Shown one piece after another: positions 28,101-36,849 of a stretch of DNA of 64,000 nt. The stretch covers positions 1,240,001 through 1,304,000 of the forward strand of contig LR782234.1 in assembly GCA_902825215.1 (NCBI GenBank). The letters are read 5' to 3'. This stretch comes from Pseudomonas fluorescens. Its GTDB lineage: Bacteria; Pseudomonadota; Gammaproteobacteria; Pseudomonadales; Pseudomonadaceae. The notes beneath the pieces are model-generated. The model was not told the origin of the DNA. It made no database searches and worked only from the letters and a program-made list of their open reading frames with translations. The position numbers and the translations under genes are program-made. Within the stretch, counting starts at the first letter, position 1. Each line of letters opens with the position of its first letter.

Positions 28101-28520
28101 CTCGTCTCCACGAACGATAATTAAAATAGGCGCAATAGACACTTTGGCGCCGTCCATTTGCCAGGCAGTCTTCGGGATCTTGGGGCATCTCAAGAAACTT
28201 TTAAGGCTTACCGTGGGTGAGCATAGCGTGTAAAAAAATAAGCGCAAACATGGTCGTGAAGAGGGGTTTTAGCGAGTTTAGGCATTGAGATGTCGAGATG
28301 ACAGGGTAATCCCTCTCCCCGGAAAAGACACAGACTCCTCTCTTACTGGAAACCGGAAAACAAAAAATATCCGATATGGGTAGCCTGCAAAAAAAATTGA
28401 AGTTTGGAACAGCTAGCAGTAATGCCAGCTTAGCAGGAGGTGTCGCTAGGTATGAGATACCTCCGACGCGTTCCACGACGAAAAATGTGATTAATCAGAA
28501 TCAGCGCTGCAGCACCTTGA
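28101..28520. other. Intergenic stretch with no gene
   Basis: About 420 bases between the lipoprotein gene and the 7-base tandem repeat. Short frames on both strands lack start signals and known relatives. No structure was recognised. Confidence 0.4.
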
Positions 28521-28555
28521 CGCTGCACGCTGCACGCTGCACGCTGCACGCTGAA
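28521..28555. repeat. Seven-base tandem repeat, four and a half copies
   Basis: CGCTGCA is repeated four times head to tail, then a degenerate fifth (CGCTGAA) that runs into the broken gene copy. It was possibly produced by slippage at the junction of the duplication. Confidence 0.85.
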
Positions 28556-28664
28556 GCTCAAGGTCACGCAGATGTCGGAAACAATGTCCGGGGCGCTTTA
28601 CGCAATTGGTGAAAACGCTGGCGACATCGAGCAAGGTTTGGCATGGCTCAAGAAATCCCAATGA
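28553..28664 (+). pseudogene. Broken duplicate of the 69-residue gene at 28888
   Basis: Its sequence matches the 3' two-thirds of the intact gene (28976-29097) almost codon for codon: AEAQGHADVGNNVRGAL against VEAQGHAEVGDNVRGAL. A two-base deletion near 28602 shifts the frame; after it the second frame again matches (IGENAGDIEQGLAWLKK). The 5' third is missing and replaced by the tandem repeat. Confidence 0.8.
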
Positions 28665-28729
28665 ATTCTTCTTACAATTTTTTCACATCCATCGGCGTAC
28701 GGTGGAGCCAGCTCCTTATTAGATTCGCA

Positions 28730-28759
28730 GCCCGCTCTCCCCATCGCGGGCTTTTTTTT
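28730..28759 (+). terminator. Intrinsic terminator
   Basis: AGCCCGC and GCGGGCT form a seven-base stem around TCTCCCCATC, followed by eight or more T residues. It isolates the intact two-gene operon that starts at 28888 from upstream transcripts. Confidence 0.85.
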
Positions 28760-28887
28760 GCCCGCAATAAAGTTGCGATTGAACCGCCGATGCCGGCAGC
28801 GTCAATGACCAAGCTCAAGACGAGCTGATACCACTCTGGATTTCACCTGTTGCTATGCTGTTGTTTCCGACATGGAGGTAAAACCAA

Positions 28888-29097
28888 ATGCGCGCTGAGT
28901 ATTCGCTATCAGATGTACTGGAAAGGATGTATCAAAACCAGCTAGCCCTGGAGGCTGCTCTCATGGAGCTAACCCTCAAGGTGGAAGCCCAAGGACATGC
29001 GGAAGTCGGCGACAACGTCCGTGGTGCGCTTTACACGATTGGTGAGAACGCTGGCCATATCAAACAGGGTTTAGCCCGGCTCAAAAAACTCCCATGA
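28888..29097 (+). CDS. Small hypothetical protein, 69 residues
   Basis: A strong GGAGG lies nine bases before the ATG at 28888. The protein is helical and amphipathic (LERMYQNQLALEAALMELTL). Its stop overlaps the next gene's ATG (ATGA), so the pair is translationally coupled. A broken copy of its 3' part lies just upstream at 28553. Small size, coupling and local duplication are compatible with a toxin-antitoxin or immunity pair, but nothing in the sequence proves this. Confidence 0.6.
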   Translation: MRAEYSLSDVLERMYQNQLALEAALMELTLKVEAQGHAEVGDNVRGALYTIGENAGHIKQGLARLKKLP

Positions 29098-29570
29098 GGC
29101 AGCCGCTCTTTGATCTTGATCTCAAGCGTGTGTCACGCGAGCACTACATAACTGGTAAAGCCGCCATCAATTTTCCGCACGCTGGGAGCACAACGGGTGG
29201 ATGGCATTTTATGTCGTATTTCGACCGAGAAGCCGGTGTGGCGAAGGTATCGTTGGCAGGCATCCATTATCCGGATACCTCTGATTTTTTCGGGGGGGCG
29301 GGAATCTTAGACGTAACCGTCCAACTGGCAGAGCGCGGATGGCCAGTGGAGGGAGCCAGTATCTTCATTGCGGATCATTACAGAGCTGCCGCAGACATGG
29401 TTGTGAAATGGGCCCTAAGTGAGTCCAAGCACTGCAATGTTGAAGTGGCTGAATGGTTCCCCTCATCAGAGGACAGGCAAAAGCTACTCATGCTTTTAGA
29501 TTTAGGAAAACCGAAGCTTCTCGAAATGGGCAGATTGCAAAAAATGGAAGCCTGGCTAATCTCGCACTGA
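29094..29570 (+). CDS. Hypothetical protein, 158 residues
   Basis: Second gene of a coupled pair (ATGA overlap at 29094-29097). Soluble, with no membrane segment, no obvious catalytic motif and average composition. It contains a segment rich in small residues (DFFGGAGILDVTVQLAERGW). Function unknown. Confidence 0.6.
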   Translation: MRQPLFDLDLKRVSREHYITGKAAINFPHAGSTTGGWHFMSYFDREAGVAKVSLAGIHYPDTSDFFGGAGILDVTVQLAERGWPVEGASIFIADHYRAAADMVVKWALSESKHCNVEVAEWFPSSEDRQKLLMLLDLGKPKLLEMGRLQKMEAWLISH

Positions 29571-29641
29571 TGTCAGCGCCGCCCTTATTTTCTAACCGTA
29601 TTCATCTCCCGACTCAGCCGTGAATGCCGCCTCGAATTTCG

Positions 29642-30205
29642 TCACTTAGTCTCAAGTGCTTGCCTGGACAAACCGTCCAGAATCCCCAGAATCTGATCGT
29701 CATTGAGCGCAAATTTGGGCACAAACTCCATGCCGACCGGCAAGCTATCGTGAGGACACATCAGTGCTCCTTTACCCTCACCGAACTGCTGGCTGATAAA
29801 GGTTTTGAGGTTGCTTGGCGTTTTAGTGGCGTAGGCGCTTCGGAAGATCGATAGGTCGCAGAGGATACCAGCGAGCATTACCCAGGCGTGACCGTCCCAC
29901 TTGGCGTCCACAAACTCTCCCTCGTAGGTTGCCCCTGGAATGTTCCCCCTGCATTCGAATGCATACTGGCCGTTAATCAGCAGGTCTCCCAAGACAACAA
30001 CTGCGGGTATCCCTTTAGATTTCAGAATGGCAGTGAAGCCAGCGCTGACCATGACGCAAGAACCAAATGACGGACGGATCGATTCGAGCGCTTGCCTAGC
30101 GGCGCCAACGATCACATCGGTATCGGTAATCTGGAACCCTGCGTAATCGGAATAGGCCTCCGCACCACGGTCGCGGACAATAATGTTTACTAAAGTTGAA
30201 GGCAC
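29642..30205 (-). CDS. Papain-like fold protein (putative Cys-His-Asp hydrolase)
   Basis: A 187-residue protein with a candidate catalytic triad in the order expected for transglutaminase or arylamine acetyltransferase-like folds: C50 in FGSCVMVSAGF, H106 in WDGHAWV and D117 in LCDLSIF. The start is a GTG at 30205; there is no convincing upstream alternative. Substrate and partners are unknown. It could be a cysteine hydrolase acting on a small molecule or peptide. Confidence 0.55.
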   Translation of the reverse strand: MPSTLVNIIVRDRGAEAYSDYAGFQITDTDVIVGAARQALESIRPSFGSCVMVSAGFTAILKSKGIPAVVVLGDLLINGQYAFECRGNIPGATYEGEFVDAKWDGHAWVMLAGILCDLSIFRSAYATKTPSNLKTFISQQFGEGKGALMCPHDSLPVGMEFVPKFALNDDQILGILDGLSRQALETK

Positions 30206-30306
30206 AGAGAAGCCCTTGGATTTTTATTTGACCTTGTCGGCAATTTGCGGTCTTTCGTTCTGACCAACCTTTGCTTCTGATTGCGAACGGCAGCTTCCGG
30301 TCGGGG

Positions 30307-31032
30307 CTAAAAAGATTTGAAGCCGGCGTCCATCTCGCGTTGACGCTTTCGCTCAAGATGACGCTTATGCAAGATGTTCTCTCCTTGATCCTCTAGCCAC
30401 TTCACGAATTCAGAGACCTGTGACACAGCGTGCAGAAATTTCTCGGTAGTGATGTGAATGTGGGGGCGATACAGCCATTGCCGACTCTCGCCATCTGCCT
30501 CCTCAATCAAGCTTTTCTCTCGATCACTCACGAAAAATGGATTTGGCATCTTCTGGAGCGCGTCGTCAGAATATCGTGATGTTTCGAAGACCAGGGAGTC
30601 GGGATGTTGGATGCTATTTCTCGCCAGCACGAGTTCTTCAATCAAAGCGAAATCGAATGGCCCATCCTCAAACCGGTCTGAACCATGCGCCAAGTAGAAT
30701 GCTTTGTAGCCATTCGGCCATCCGCCACTTTTGAATTCTGCTTTGAGTGAGGGCCCTGGAGCAGGCCCAAGCCGACGCTCCCATTCTTTGAAGTATAAGT
30801 GTAGCGAAGCAGCAATCATTGATAAGCACGCGCTACCCAGTACCTGCACCGAGGAATCCGCTTCTAGCCATTCATTCAAATACGCGGGCTCTTCATCTTC
30901 GCTATATGGCGGGATGAAGGGGGCTTCCTCGTTTTCGATTTTCCATTTGCGATCTTCAAACGGGCTGGCCCCATTTAGATAGAGCTGCTTGACAAAAGCC
31001 AGTCGCTGTTCGAGGAAGTATCGAATGTCCAT
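30307..31032 (-). CDS. Hypothetical protein with HEPN-like RNxxxH motif
   Basis: A 241-residue, largely helical soluble protein. The motif ARNSIQHPD (R-N-x3-H) is typical of HEPN-domain RNases and nucleotidyltransferase partners, with surrounding helices in the right order. The start at the ATG at 31032 (MDIRYFLEQR) is chosen over a long upstream frame. No partner antitoxin gene is evident beside it. The HEPN reading is a motif-level guess. Confidence 0.5.
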   Translation of the reverse strand: MDIRYFLEQRLAFVKQLYLNGASPFEDRKWKIENEEAPFIPPYSEDEEPAYLNEWLEADSSVQVLGSACLSMIAASLHLYFKEWERRLGPAPGPSLKAEFKSGGWPNGYKAFYLAHGSDRFEDGPFDFALIEELVLARNSIQHPDSLVFETSRYSDDALQKMPNPFFVSDREKSLIEEADGESRQWLYRPHIHITTEKFLHAVSQVSEFVKWLEDQGENILHKRHLERKRQREMDAGFKSF

Positions 31033-31160
31033 TTCGTTGTCCTGATAGGTGATTGTCTTTCCCTGGCCTGCACTGGGATCTCGGGCTCGGACGAAGTTAT
31101 CATGACTATGCTGAACGAAGATGTGCAGGTGTCCAGAGCTAGCTTTAATTTGTCGTAACC

Positions 31161-32273
31161 TCAGCCGATCAGGCCTTGTCCGTTCACGCCTATCGCAGCC
31201 GATTCGATGGCCCCTGCGATGTATCCCGGAAACTGTGGCGACCATTCACTCCCGATGCCAATCAATCTTCCTGTCCAGTGAGAGGAATCGATAGATGCAT
31301 CCAGGCTGATCGGATGCTGCCCTCCATCGAGCAAATCTTGAGCAACAGAAGTAAGAGGATCCTGTGCCCAGTCTTTGAGGAATTCAGCTACGGGTTTACT
31401 TGCCTCTGGCCCGAATAACCTCACCAATTGTGCGCGGCACATTGCCTGCAAATGTTCTTTAGACATCGCTTCGCGCGTTGACGCCGGGATGCCTATAAAA
31501 CCGAACAGCGCAGCATGTCCGCCAGGCGATGAGGCGTCATGAATCTCCACCATAGGGCCAACTGCACTGCGTGCTTGTCCGGACAACCCGGTTTCGTTCC
31601 AGAATGCGGATTCGAATACAGCGACGTACTTGGCGTGAGGAGCCATCCAAGTAGAGGTATTTCGCCATTGCTGGACAACCGATGTAGGGAGTGCTGGTAA
31701 GAACTCAATATCTTGGGCCAACAGTCTTGGTGGGGCGGCCAGCAGAACTTTTTCGACTGCCCATGACTCTCGCATGCCATCAAGGCTTTCGCACTCTACT
31801 TGCAGGTGCTGCTCGCTGGCGTGGATACGACGAACTGTCTGGCCTGTGCGCACGTTATCGGGATTTACCCCGGCAGCAAGCGCGTCGACTAATGCAGTCA
31901 TGCCTCCAAGCAAACGTACCGACGCCGGCGACGAAAAGTATGCTGGCGTGCGTGCAGGACTCACGCCAGCTCTCTCGATTAGCATGTCGCCTTGTGTGGG
32001 TTGAGCGAAGCGCTCCAAGCCAAGTCCGGCTATCAAAGTATCGAGCTGTGGTTGGTAATCGGGCCAGAACCAGGAGGGCCCCAGGTCGAATCGATTGGTA
32101 TCATCTGTCAGTGCTTCGCCTGTACCCGAGAGTCCTACAGATAGCACCCTTCCGCCAAGCCTCTCACGGGCTTCAAGCAGGACGTAATCAGATATGCCTT
32201 GGGATTGGAGTAAATACGCGGCGTATAGGCCACTGATACCGCCCCCGATGATCGCAATGCGAGCTTGGTTCAT
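31161..32273 (-). CDS. FAD-dependent amine oxidase
   Basis: A 370-residue flavoprotein of the monoamine oxidase family. The Rossmann FAD motif is at the N-terminus (GGGISGLYAAYLL, then LLEARERLGGR), and a C-terminal FAD-binding GYIAGAIESA block is present. It oxidises an amine to an imine with release of peroxide; the substrate is unknown. Its ATG overlaps the stop of the cupin gene (ATGA at 32270-32273), so it is coupled to it. A LysR regulator is divergent from this pair. Confidence 0.82.
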   Translation of the reverse strand: MNQARIAIIGGGISGLYAAYLLQSQGISDYVLLEARERLGGRVLSVGLSGTGEALTDDTNRFDLGPSWFWPDYQPQLDTLIAGLGLERFAQPTQGDMLIERAGVSPARTPAYFSSPASVRLLGGMTALVDALAAGVNPDNVRTGQTVRRIHASEQHLQVECESLDGMRESWAVEKVLLAAPPRLLAQDIEFLPALPTSVVQQWRNTSTWMAPHAKYVAVFESAFWNETGLSGQARSAVGPMVEIHDASSPGGHAALFGFIGIPASTREAMSKEHLQAMCRAQLVRLFGPEASKPVAEFLKDWAQDPLTSVAQDLLDGGQHPISLDASIDSSHWTGRLIGIGSEWSPQFPGYIAGAIESAAIGVNGQGLIG

Positions 32274-32944
32274 GGTATTTCCCTGCTTGAGAGACCGATC
32301 AAATCCCCTTCTCTGAAGTAAACCGTGCATCCCTTGGTCGATGCATGGAGCTGCGGGTACTCTCCTGGCGGGAAACGCAACCAGCTACCGGCCTCGTGAT
32401 GCTGTCCGTTCTCAACGATACTTCCGGTCAAGACCAAGATCTCGGCGTTTTCAACGATGCCACTGAACATCTGACCCCCTGCGGGAAGGCGCACCAGAGA
32501 AACAGTTTCGCAAGCACTGGTATGTAGCTGGCGAATCTCGCGGTCGGCTGCTTTTTGCCATGCATCTGGCCGTTGTGTATTGATCCGTACCTTAACCTGA
32601 TCATCCGCATACATCTGCCAGAGCTTTACGAAAATGACCGTACCTTCAGCGCTGGAAGGAGCGTGACTGGTGCCTGGTGGGTTGCGCAAATAAACGCCTG
32701 CGGGATAGCTGTCATCGTCGTCCGCAAACGTACCGGAGAGGACAAGTATTTCCTCTCCGCCGGGGTGTTTATGAGGAGCGAAACTGGCGCCTGCTGAGTA
32801 GCGAACAATACTCGTTGCCCGAGCTTGCTCGCCGCCAACTCGATCAAGCCTGACGCGCTCAACACCTGGCTGTGGTGATGCCACCCAGTCGTATTCATGG
32901 GCAGCGACGGTAACGCGCTGGTTGAAGTCAGCATTGATGAGCAC
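32270..32944 (-). CDS. Cupin-domain protein (ChrR-like, tandem cupin)
   Basis: Tandem cupin barrels. The first has PHKHPGGEEILVLSG and the second a more degenerate AGGQMFSG...HHEAGSW. It resembles the cupin half of ChrR-type anti-sigma factors or metal-dependent dioxygenases. A GTG at 32944 (VLINADFNQR) gives the usual family start and 224 residues; the frame continues to an ATG at 33031 that lacks a ribosome site. Coupled to the amine oxidase. Confidence 0.72.
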   Translation of the reverse strand: MLINADFNQRVTVAAHEYDWVASPQPGVERVRLDRVGGEQARATSIVRYSAGASFAPHKHPGGEEILVLSGTFADDDDSYPAGVYLRNPPGTSHAPSSAEGTVIFVKLWQMYADDQVKVRINTQRPDAWQKAADREIRQLHTSACETVSLVRLPAGGQMFSGIVENAEILVLTGSIVENGQHHEAGSWLRFPPGEYPQLHASTKGCTVYFREGDLIGLSSREIP

Positions 32945-33134
32945 GGGCAATGTCTCTAGGGAATTAAAACTATCAATCGAGCATGCCAGCGAAGCAGATA
33001 TGCCCGAACTCCTATCAGTTGCGACGGCCATAGCGTCGCCGTCTGTGTGATAGATATCAGTGAATTATTGGCTTCTACCGGGAGCTGAACAAACGAGATA
33101 AAGTGTCAGAACGATAAAGAAAAGGTTTACCGCT

Positions 33135-34049
33135 ATGGTCGCGCCCATTCATCTCAACGCACTGAGGGCTTTTGAAGCCAGCGCTCGGCACCAAAGCTTT
33201 TCAGCCGCTGCGGATGAGTTAAATGTCACCCCCGCAGCGGTAGGGCAGTTGGTACGTACCCTTGAGCAATGGCTAGGTACGCCTCTGTTTCATCGAGGCA
33301 CCAGCGGCAAGGCACGGCTGGTCGCTACGGAATCGGCTGAGCGCGCACTTTCCGACATTCAGGCCGGATTCGAGCGGCTTACGTTAGGGGTTGAGCGAAT
33401 GAGGGAGCATTCACCAAATGGAGTGCTAACTGTCACGGTCAGTCCAGCCTTCGCTGCCAAATGGTTGTTACCGCGAATAGAGCGTTTCCATACGGCTTGG
33501 CCAGATACCGACGTTCGACTTGATACGCAACTCAAAGCGGTGGATTTCCAAACTCAACGAATAGATATCGGCGTCCGATATGGTGCCGGTGAGTGGTCTG
33601 GTCTTTTCGCAGAAAAACTGATGGACGAGGATATCTTCCCTGTTTGCTCTCCTAAGCTGAAAAACACGTCGGATTGTTTGAGCACTCTGGCCGAATTGGC
33701 CAATCAAACGCTAATCCACGACCTGTCGATGGACGGGAGCGCCGGATTCACTACCTGGGAGACTTGGCTAAGCATCGCTGCGGCGAAAAATGTACCGGCG
33801 CGCAGGGGCATGAAGATCAACAACAGTGCAGCTGTGCTTCAAGCAGCGATAGATGGCCAAGGGATCGCGCTAGCGCGCAGCGTTATGGCCAGAGATGATT
33901 TGGCCGCAGGCCGGCTGGTTCGCTTGTTTCCAGACATCCAGGTTGTCTCTCCATTGGCCTACTACGTTGTATATCGTCCCGAGTGTGCGAGCCTGCCGAG
34001 GTTGAAAGCGTTTCGGGATTGGCTATTCGAGGAAGTTCATCCGGCTTAG
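33135..34049 (+). CDS. LysR-family regulator (GcvA-like)
   Basis: A 304-residue LysR-type activator with an N-terminal winged helix (FEASARHQSFSAAADELNVT) and the C-terminal effector-binding domain. It is divergent from the cupin/amine-oxidase pair with about 190 bases between, the usual LysR layout, so it likely controls that pair. AAAAGG lies about ten bases before the ATG. Confidence 0.88.
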   Translation: MVAPIHLNALRAFEASARHQSFSAAADELNVTPAAVGQLVRTLEQWLGTPLFHRGTSGKARLVATESAERALSDIQAGFERLTLGVERMREHSPNGVLTVTVSPAFAAKWLLPRIERFHTAWPDTDVRLDTQLKAVDFQTQRIDIGVRYGAGEWSGLFAEKLMDEDIFPVCSPKLKNTSDCLSTLAELANQTLIHDLSMDGSAGFTTWETWLSIAAAKNVPARRGMKINNSAAVLQAAIDGQGIALARSVMARDDLAAGRLVRLFPDIQVVSPLAYYVVYRPECASLPRLKAFRDWLFEEVHPA

Positions 34050-34090
34050 GGCGTGCACTCGAAATCGGCACAATGTATAGGTAGCTCAAT

Positions 34091-34111
34091 ACAGCGTTCG
34101 GCGAACGCTGT
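34091..34111. terminator. Palindrome downstream of lysR
   Basis: ACAGCGTTC-GGC-GAACGCTGT is a perfect nine-base stem. There is no long T run, so it is a weak terminator candidate or an RNA-end stabiliser. Confidence 0.4.
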
Positions 34112-34127
34112 CTTATGCGGTGTGACT

Positions 34128-34153
34128 AATTTATGATGCCTGCATGATAAATT
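34128..34153. promoter_or_regulatory. Operator-like inverted repeat in front of tetR 1
   Basis: AATTTATGATGC and GCATGATAAATT are near-perfect inverted arms around CT. They lie 14-39 bases upstream of the TetR ATG, fitting an autoregulatory operator. The sequence differs from the CTACCA...TGGTAG family. Confidence 0.5.
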
Positions 34154-34166
34154 CGGATGCAGCATC

Positions 34167-34742
34167 ATGAGTACACGTTCAGACCTTTTGACCAGCGCTG
34201 AGATTCTGCTGCGCACGAAAGGCTACGCGGCCTTCAGTTATGCCGACCTTGCAGATGACATCGGCATCAAAAAAGCCAGTATTCACCATCACTTTCCCAC
34301 CAAGGAAGGCATGGCAATTGCCATCGTCGAGAGCTACCTGTTCCGATTCAAGAAGCAGTTGGAAGCTATCAACGATGAGAACGATGGCATCGTCGACCGG
34401 TTGAAGGCGTTCGCGGTGATGTTCGCGCACAGCAGTGAAAACGGAATGCTTCCACTCTGTGGAGCTTTGGCCGCTGAGCTTTTGGCTCTGCCTGAAAGCC
34501 TTAAAGCAATGACAAAGGATTTCTTCGAGATCCATCTAACGTGGCTTCAAGAGAATATCAAGCAGGGCCAAGACCAGGGTTTGCTCAAGCCCGAGCTGGA
34601 TGTGATCACAGTTTCAAGGTTCATATTGAATGCCTTGGAAGGTGCAAGCTTTGTGTCTTGGGCGATGAGTGATGACTACGAGAAATCTTCTGGATTCGAT
34701 TTGATTTTGGCTGGACTTCTGCGTTCTGAAGCTAGCCATTAA
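34167..34742 (+). CDS. TetR-family repressor 1
   Basis: A 191-residue TetR regulator. The DNA-binding helices are near residues 25-50 (FSYADLADDIGIKKASIHHH), with the C-terminal ligand domain carrying MLPLCGALAAELLALP. Its closest relative in the window is TetR 2 at 44455; both share the IKKASIHHHFPTKE block and the LPLCGALAAE block with a cysteine suited to sensing thiol oxidants or electrophiles. That suggests redox sensing but does not prove it. Confidence 0.85.
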   Translation: MSTRSDLLTSAEILLRTKGYAAFSYADLADDIGIKKASIHHHFPTKEGMAIAIVESYLFRFKKQLEAINDENDGIVDRLKAFAVMFAHSSENGMLPLCGALAAELLALPESLKAMTKDFFEIHLTWLQENIKQGQDQGLLKPELDVITVSRFILNALEGASFVSWAMSDDYEKSSGFDLILAGLLRSEASH

Positions 34743-34828
34743 TTGGGCTTGATCAATGGGCGACGGTGGCTCGTCGCCTTGTTCGTTCGATTATAGATTT
34801 CGTCTAGACCCCATCCACGGACAGCCTT

Positions 34829-35716
34829 TCATTTTCTGCGATTTATTACGCGCTTATCACTAAGTATCAGTCCAATTCCTCCAAGCACTGCCAGCGATGT
34901 AAGCGCTAATCGAGTCGTTAAGCTTTCATTCAAAATGAGCACCCCTGCGAGCGACGCCAAAACAGGAACGCTTAGCTGTATGGAGGCTGCCTGAAACGAC
35001 GAAAGCGAACGTAGCGCTGCGTACCAGATAGCATAACCAATTCCTGAAGCAATCGTCCCCGACGCAATCGCGCAGAGAACACCCAAAATATCTATTGATA
35101 GCTGATTTGCGAAAGGTATGGATGCCAAAAGCATCATTGGTACAGCTCGCAGGAAATTCCAGGTAGTAGAGGCGAGTGGATCATTCGATTGCTTGCCAAT
35201 TAACGAATAAACGGCCCATGCGATGCCAGATAACAACATGATCCCTGCGCTAGCCAACGGAGGCGACGTAGCACCTGGTAGTAACAGAGCAACCAAGCCT
35301 CCAATAGCAAGTACAAGACCCGTAACTGCTACAGCATGCATCCTTTCGCCTTTGTAAAAACCGTATCCAAGCATAGAGAGCTGGACGGCACCGAACAAAA
35401 TGAGCGCGCCTGTTCCTGTATCTAGATTTAGATACGCATATGAAAAAGCGAACGCGTAAGCAAACAAGGTGAACGCACCCAACCAGCTCCCAGCGGAGCG
35501 AGAGGAGGTGCCTTTGATTGCTAGAATAACCCAGAGCACAACGGCTCCGCTCAACAACCGTATAAGTGTGAAAGAGGTAGGATCAATTTCTGTGTGGCGA
35601 AGTGCAAGTCGGCAAAGCACCGAATTAGCTGCGAATGCCAGCATTGCTAAAGCAGTCAGCAACACCACTTTTCTGGTGTTTTTTACGTTTAACGGGGGGG
35701 ATACTGTTGGTTTCAC
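34829..35716 (-). CDS. EamA-family (DMT superfamily) transporter
   Basis: A 295-residue inner-membrane protein with ten predicted helices in two repeats, the EamA drug/metabolite layout. The start is a GTG at 35716 (or TTG at 35719): GGAGG precedes it, while the upstream frame to 35770 is not needed. An operator-like site lies about 100 bases upstream (35818), tying it to the same regulon as OsmC and the AhpD operon. Substrate unknown; EamA exporters often move amino acids or their derivatives. Confidence 0.85.
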   Translation of the reverse strand: MKPTVSPPLNVKNTRKVVLLTALAMLAFAANSVLCRLALRHTEIDPTSFTLIRLLSGAVVLWVILAIKGTSSRSAGSWLGAFTLFAYAFAFSYAYLNLDTGTGALILFGAVQLSMLGYGFYKGERMHAVAVTGLVLAIGGLVALLLPGATSPPLASAGIMLLSGIAWAVYSLIGKQSNDPLASTTWNFLRAVPMMLLASIPFANQLSIDILGVLCAIASGTIASGIGYAIWYAALRSLSSFQAASIQLSVPVLASLAGVLILNESLTTRLALTSLAVLGGIGLILSDKRVINRRK

Positions 35717-35783
35717 CAAGCGCCTCCAAAAATAGAAATCTCTTTGCTGTCCACTTTCGGTGACGTGCAAGGTTTACCTATGA

Positions 35784-35835
35784 TACCAGCACACCTTCAA
35801 TCGCTGGTAAAAACACCATACCATCCAGTAGGTAG
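35784..35835. promoter_or_regulatory. Operator-like sites upstream of the EamA gene
   Basis: ATACCATCCAGTAGGTAG at 35818-35835 is a two-mismatch version of CTACCATCCAGTTGGTAG. A second, wider inverted repeat, TACCAGC ... GCTGGTA, spans 35784-35809. Confidence 0.5.
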
Positions 35836-36000
35836 GCTGTACATCATTTTTTGTGGCCTGGTCGATGGTGCTGGGTTCAGTTATTGATAGAGTTTATCTT
35901 GGTGAAACTCCTGTGCCGATCAACCGGAACTAAATTTTAATCGATCGGTATAGGGTGAGGGGAATGAATTTTTTGGATTTTTTATGTTAACTTGTAGGAT

Positions 36001-36705
36001 TTAGAACTTGTACCCGATCAACAAGCCAAATGCATCTGGATTAGCTTTGGCTTGGATAGTTCTTTCAATCCTGCCAAAGCCCGGTGTTTCTGTGGCGATA
36101 GTAGCCTTCGTTTTTATCCAATAATGGGAGTACCCCACGTCGAATACCCAGTTGTCTGAAAGAGGAAACTCCGCACCGAACTTCATCACGCCACCCCAAG
36201 TATCATCCAGCTTGGCTGAGCTTGATGTGCCACCGAACCCATTTGTATAAGCATCAGTCATCCGTTTGTCAGTGTAGAATGAATAGTTCACTCCAGCTCC
36301 AACGTAAGGACGAAAACCAAAAACGTCGCGAAAGGTGTATTTCAGAATGATAGCTGGGAACCAAGCTTTTGCAGTAGCAATTTTACCCAGCGATTTCGCG
36401 GTGCCAGCAGCGTCAACTTTCAAGGTGGGAGGTACTCCACCTTGTAAAACTATAGACCAAGGCCCGGAGATTTGGCGCTCGTAAATTATTGCTAGCGTTT
36501 GGGTGTTGTTGATACTTGCTTTAATTCCTGATGGGGTCGTGCCAGTGGGCCCTTCTAAATCGCTTGTGTTGGTGTGAAAGTGAATATCAGCAAACCCTAA
36601 TTTCACAGCATTCATCGGCTGAACGGATTCTGCGTGGGCTCTTGAACAGAAAAATACAATAAAGAGCAAGATTACCAAGATGTTATTTTTATTTTGGCTG
36701 GTCAT
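36001..36705 (-). CDS. OmpW-family outer membrane protein
   Basis: A 234-residue protein with an N-terminal signal peptide (ILVILLFIVFFCSRAHA) and an eight-stranded beta-barrel pattern ending in aromatic KF. It has the OmpW family features, including the FRPYVGAGVNYSFY stretch. GGGAGA sits before the ATG. It probably forms a small hydrophobic channel in the outer membrane. The gene is A/T-rich and stands alone. Confidence 0.85.
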   Translation of the reverse strand: MTSQNKNNILVILLFIVFFCSRAHAESVQPMNAVKLGFADIHFHTNTSDLEGPTGTTPSGIKASINNTQTLAIIYERQISGPWSIVLQGGVPPTLKVDAAGTAKSLGKIATAKAWFPAIILKYTFRDVFGFRPYVGAGVNYSFYTDKRMTDAYTNGFGGTSSSAKLDDTWGGVMKFGAEFPLSDNWVFDVGYSHYWIKTKATIATETPGFGRIERTIQAKANPDAFGLLIGYKF

Positions 36706-36849
36706 AGTTATCTCCCAAGGCTAGATTGGATAGCCTTTTATTAGATTTATTTTTGGGCAGAAATATAGCGTTCGGCGTATACGGTCAGACAGCCGATCGT
36801 ACCGAAAATATTCTACGAGTCATGCAAGTTCGCAGCGTGATGAATGACC

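Noticed and set aside
28521..28555. Short tandem repeats considered as a CRISPR array.
   Set aside because: Seven-base units without spacers; no cas genes anywhere in the window.
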